Origin: an uncultured Clostridia bacterium
Lineage (GTDB): Bacteria > Bacillota > Clostridia > Oscillospirales > Ruminococcaceae
Assembly (NCBI GenBank): GCA_946563605.1
Contig: CAMNVW010000121.1
Span: 1-5,207, forward strand
DNA length: 5,207 nt
Direction: 5' to 3'
The notes beneath the pieces are model-generated. The model was not told the DNA's origin, made no database searches, and saw only the letters and a program-made list of their open reading frames with translations. Position numbers and translations under genes: made by a program. Below are positions 4,444 to 5,207 of the stretch, piece after piece. The first letter of the stretch is position 1; the number at the start of each line of letters is the position of its first letter.

Positions 4444-5207
4444 TTACAGCTTCAAAATGCCGAGCGATTGAAGCAGCAGGAAGAAAAGCAGAATAGGCGT
4501 AATATATTTTACCATAACGATATAAAGCTTTTCTCTTTTAAATTTAATACCGCCTATCGTAACCTCGTCGATAATGGACTTCGGCTTCGATACCCAGCCT
4601 ACCAACAGACAGGTTGCAATTGCTACGATCGGCATCAGCAGATAATTGCTGATATAATCCAGAACATCGAGTATTTGACCAACCGAGCCGTTGGGCAGGG
4701 TCAACTCGAAATAGAACAGATTATAGCCGAGACATACGGCAAGTCCGGAAATTAACGTAACGGCAGTAACCGCCAGTGTTGCTTTCTTTCTGTTTAAATG
4801 CAGCTTATCCATAGCACAGGAAACGATCGCTTCCATAATGGAGATGGAAGAAGTTAATGCGGCAAAGGCAACTGTCACGAAGAACACCACGCCGACAACC
4901 ATTCCCAGCTTTCCCATGGCATCGAAAACCTTAGGCAGCGATATAAACATCAGGCTTGGACCAGCACTCATGCCTTCGGTTCCCATAAAGGTGAATACAG
5001 CGGGAACAATCATCAGTCCGGCAAGAAAAGCAACAAGCGTGTCAAAAATTTCAATTCGGTTTACCGATTTCACCAAATCGGTGTCTTTTTTCACATAGGA
5101 GCCGTAGGTTATCATAATACCCATCGCAACACTTACGGAATAGAACAGCTGTCCCATAGCATCCATAAGGATCAGCATAAACTCCTTAAAGGTCATGCCC
5201 GAAAAAT
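4444..5207 (-). CDS. NSS-family sodium:amino-acid symporter (C-terminal part)
   Basis: Partial gene: the frame stays open to the window edge (codons for F-S-G precede the Met at 5196), so that Met is internal. About 253 residues are present of roughly 440 usual for the family, from just before TM6 to the end. TM6 carries the unwound substrate site LFYSVSVAMGIMITYGSY; compare FFTLSLGFGAIITYASY in LeuT. TM8 carries FAALTSS (residues about 111-117 from that Met), where Ala, Thr and Ser correspond to the second sodium site (LeuT A351, T354, S355). KYITPILLFFLLLQ forms the last helix, so TM6-TM11 are present, as in 11-TM bacterial members. TM1, the other half of the substrate site, is off the window, so the amino acid cannot be predicted. 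It has its own terminator and is probably a single-gene unit, not part of the cys operon. Confidence 0.93.
   Translation of the reverse strand, partial: FSGMTFKEFMLILMDAMGQLFYSVSVAMGIMITYGSYVKKDTDLVKSVNRIEIFDTLVAFLAGLMIVPAVFTFMGTEGMSAGPSLMFISLPKVFDAMGKLGMVVGVVFFVTVAFAALTSSISIMEAIVSCAMDKLHLNRKKATLAVTAVTLISGLAVCLGYNLFYFELTLPNGSVGQILDVLDYISNYLLMPIVAIATCLLVGWVSKPKSIIDEVTIGGIKFKREKLYIVMVKYITPILLFFLLLQSLGILKL

Overview
The window looks like chromosome from an anaerobic Gram-positive Clostridia, most likely an Oscillospiraceae/Ruminococcaceae-type gut bacterium. This is inferred from strong GGAGG-type ribosome sites, consensus sigma-A promoters, intrinsic terminators with U-tracts, a Firmicutes-style short CysE, mid-range GC with G/C-run intergenic repeats, and an NSS-family sodium symporter. 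No species can be named from the sequence alone.

Layout. Bases 1-349 hold no convincing gene; they are a dense series of different inverted repeats followed by a G-run block. A near-consensus extended -10 promoter (350-378) then drives a plus-strand pair: an XRE/Cro-type repressor (481-861) and an ImmA/IrrE zinc metallopeptidase (947-1555). This is the repressor/anti-repressor-protease architecture known from ICEs and prophages, but no integrase or other mobility gene is visible. The pair ends at a bidirectional terminator (about 1560-1623). Bases 1624-1814 contain nothing I can name.

Everything after that is on the minus strand. Reading in the direction of transcription (right to left): the C-terminal 60% of an NSS sodium:amino-acid symporter (5207-4444, cut by the window edge) with its own terminator (4427-4398); a two-TM membrane protein of unknown function (4351-3794); then a perfect TTGACA-17-TATACT promoter (3768-3740), a 32-residue ORF with nine cysteines (3705-3607), a strong intrinsic terminator (3571-3532), and the cysteine biosynthesis operon cysK (3373-2438) and cysE (2441-1815), whose start and stop codons overlap by 4 bp.

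Main discovery. The tiny cysteine-rich ORF is below usual gene-calling size. It has an excellent ribosome site and promoter and lies directly upstream of a terminator that stands in front of cysK-cysE. I read this as a cysteine-responsive leader-peptide attenuator: when charged tRNA-Cys is scarce the ribosome should stall in the Cys codons and allow read-through into cysK-cysE. The ORF, promoter and terminator are seen directly; the mechanism is inferred. CysE makes O-acetylserine from serine and acetyl-CoA, and CysK converts it with sulfide to cysteine, so the leader would sense the end product of the two genes behind it.
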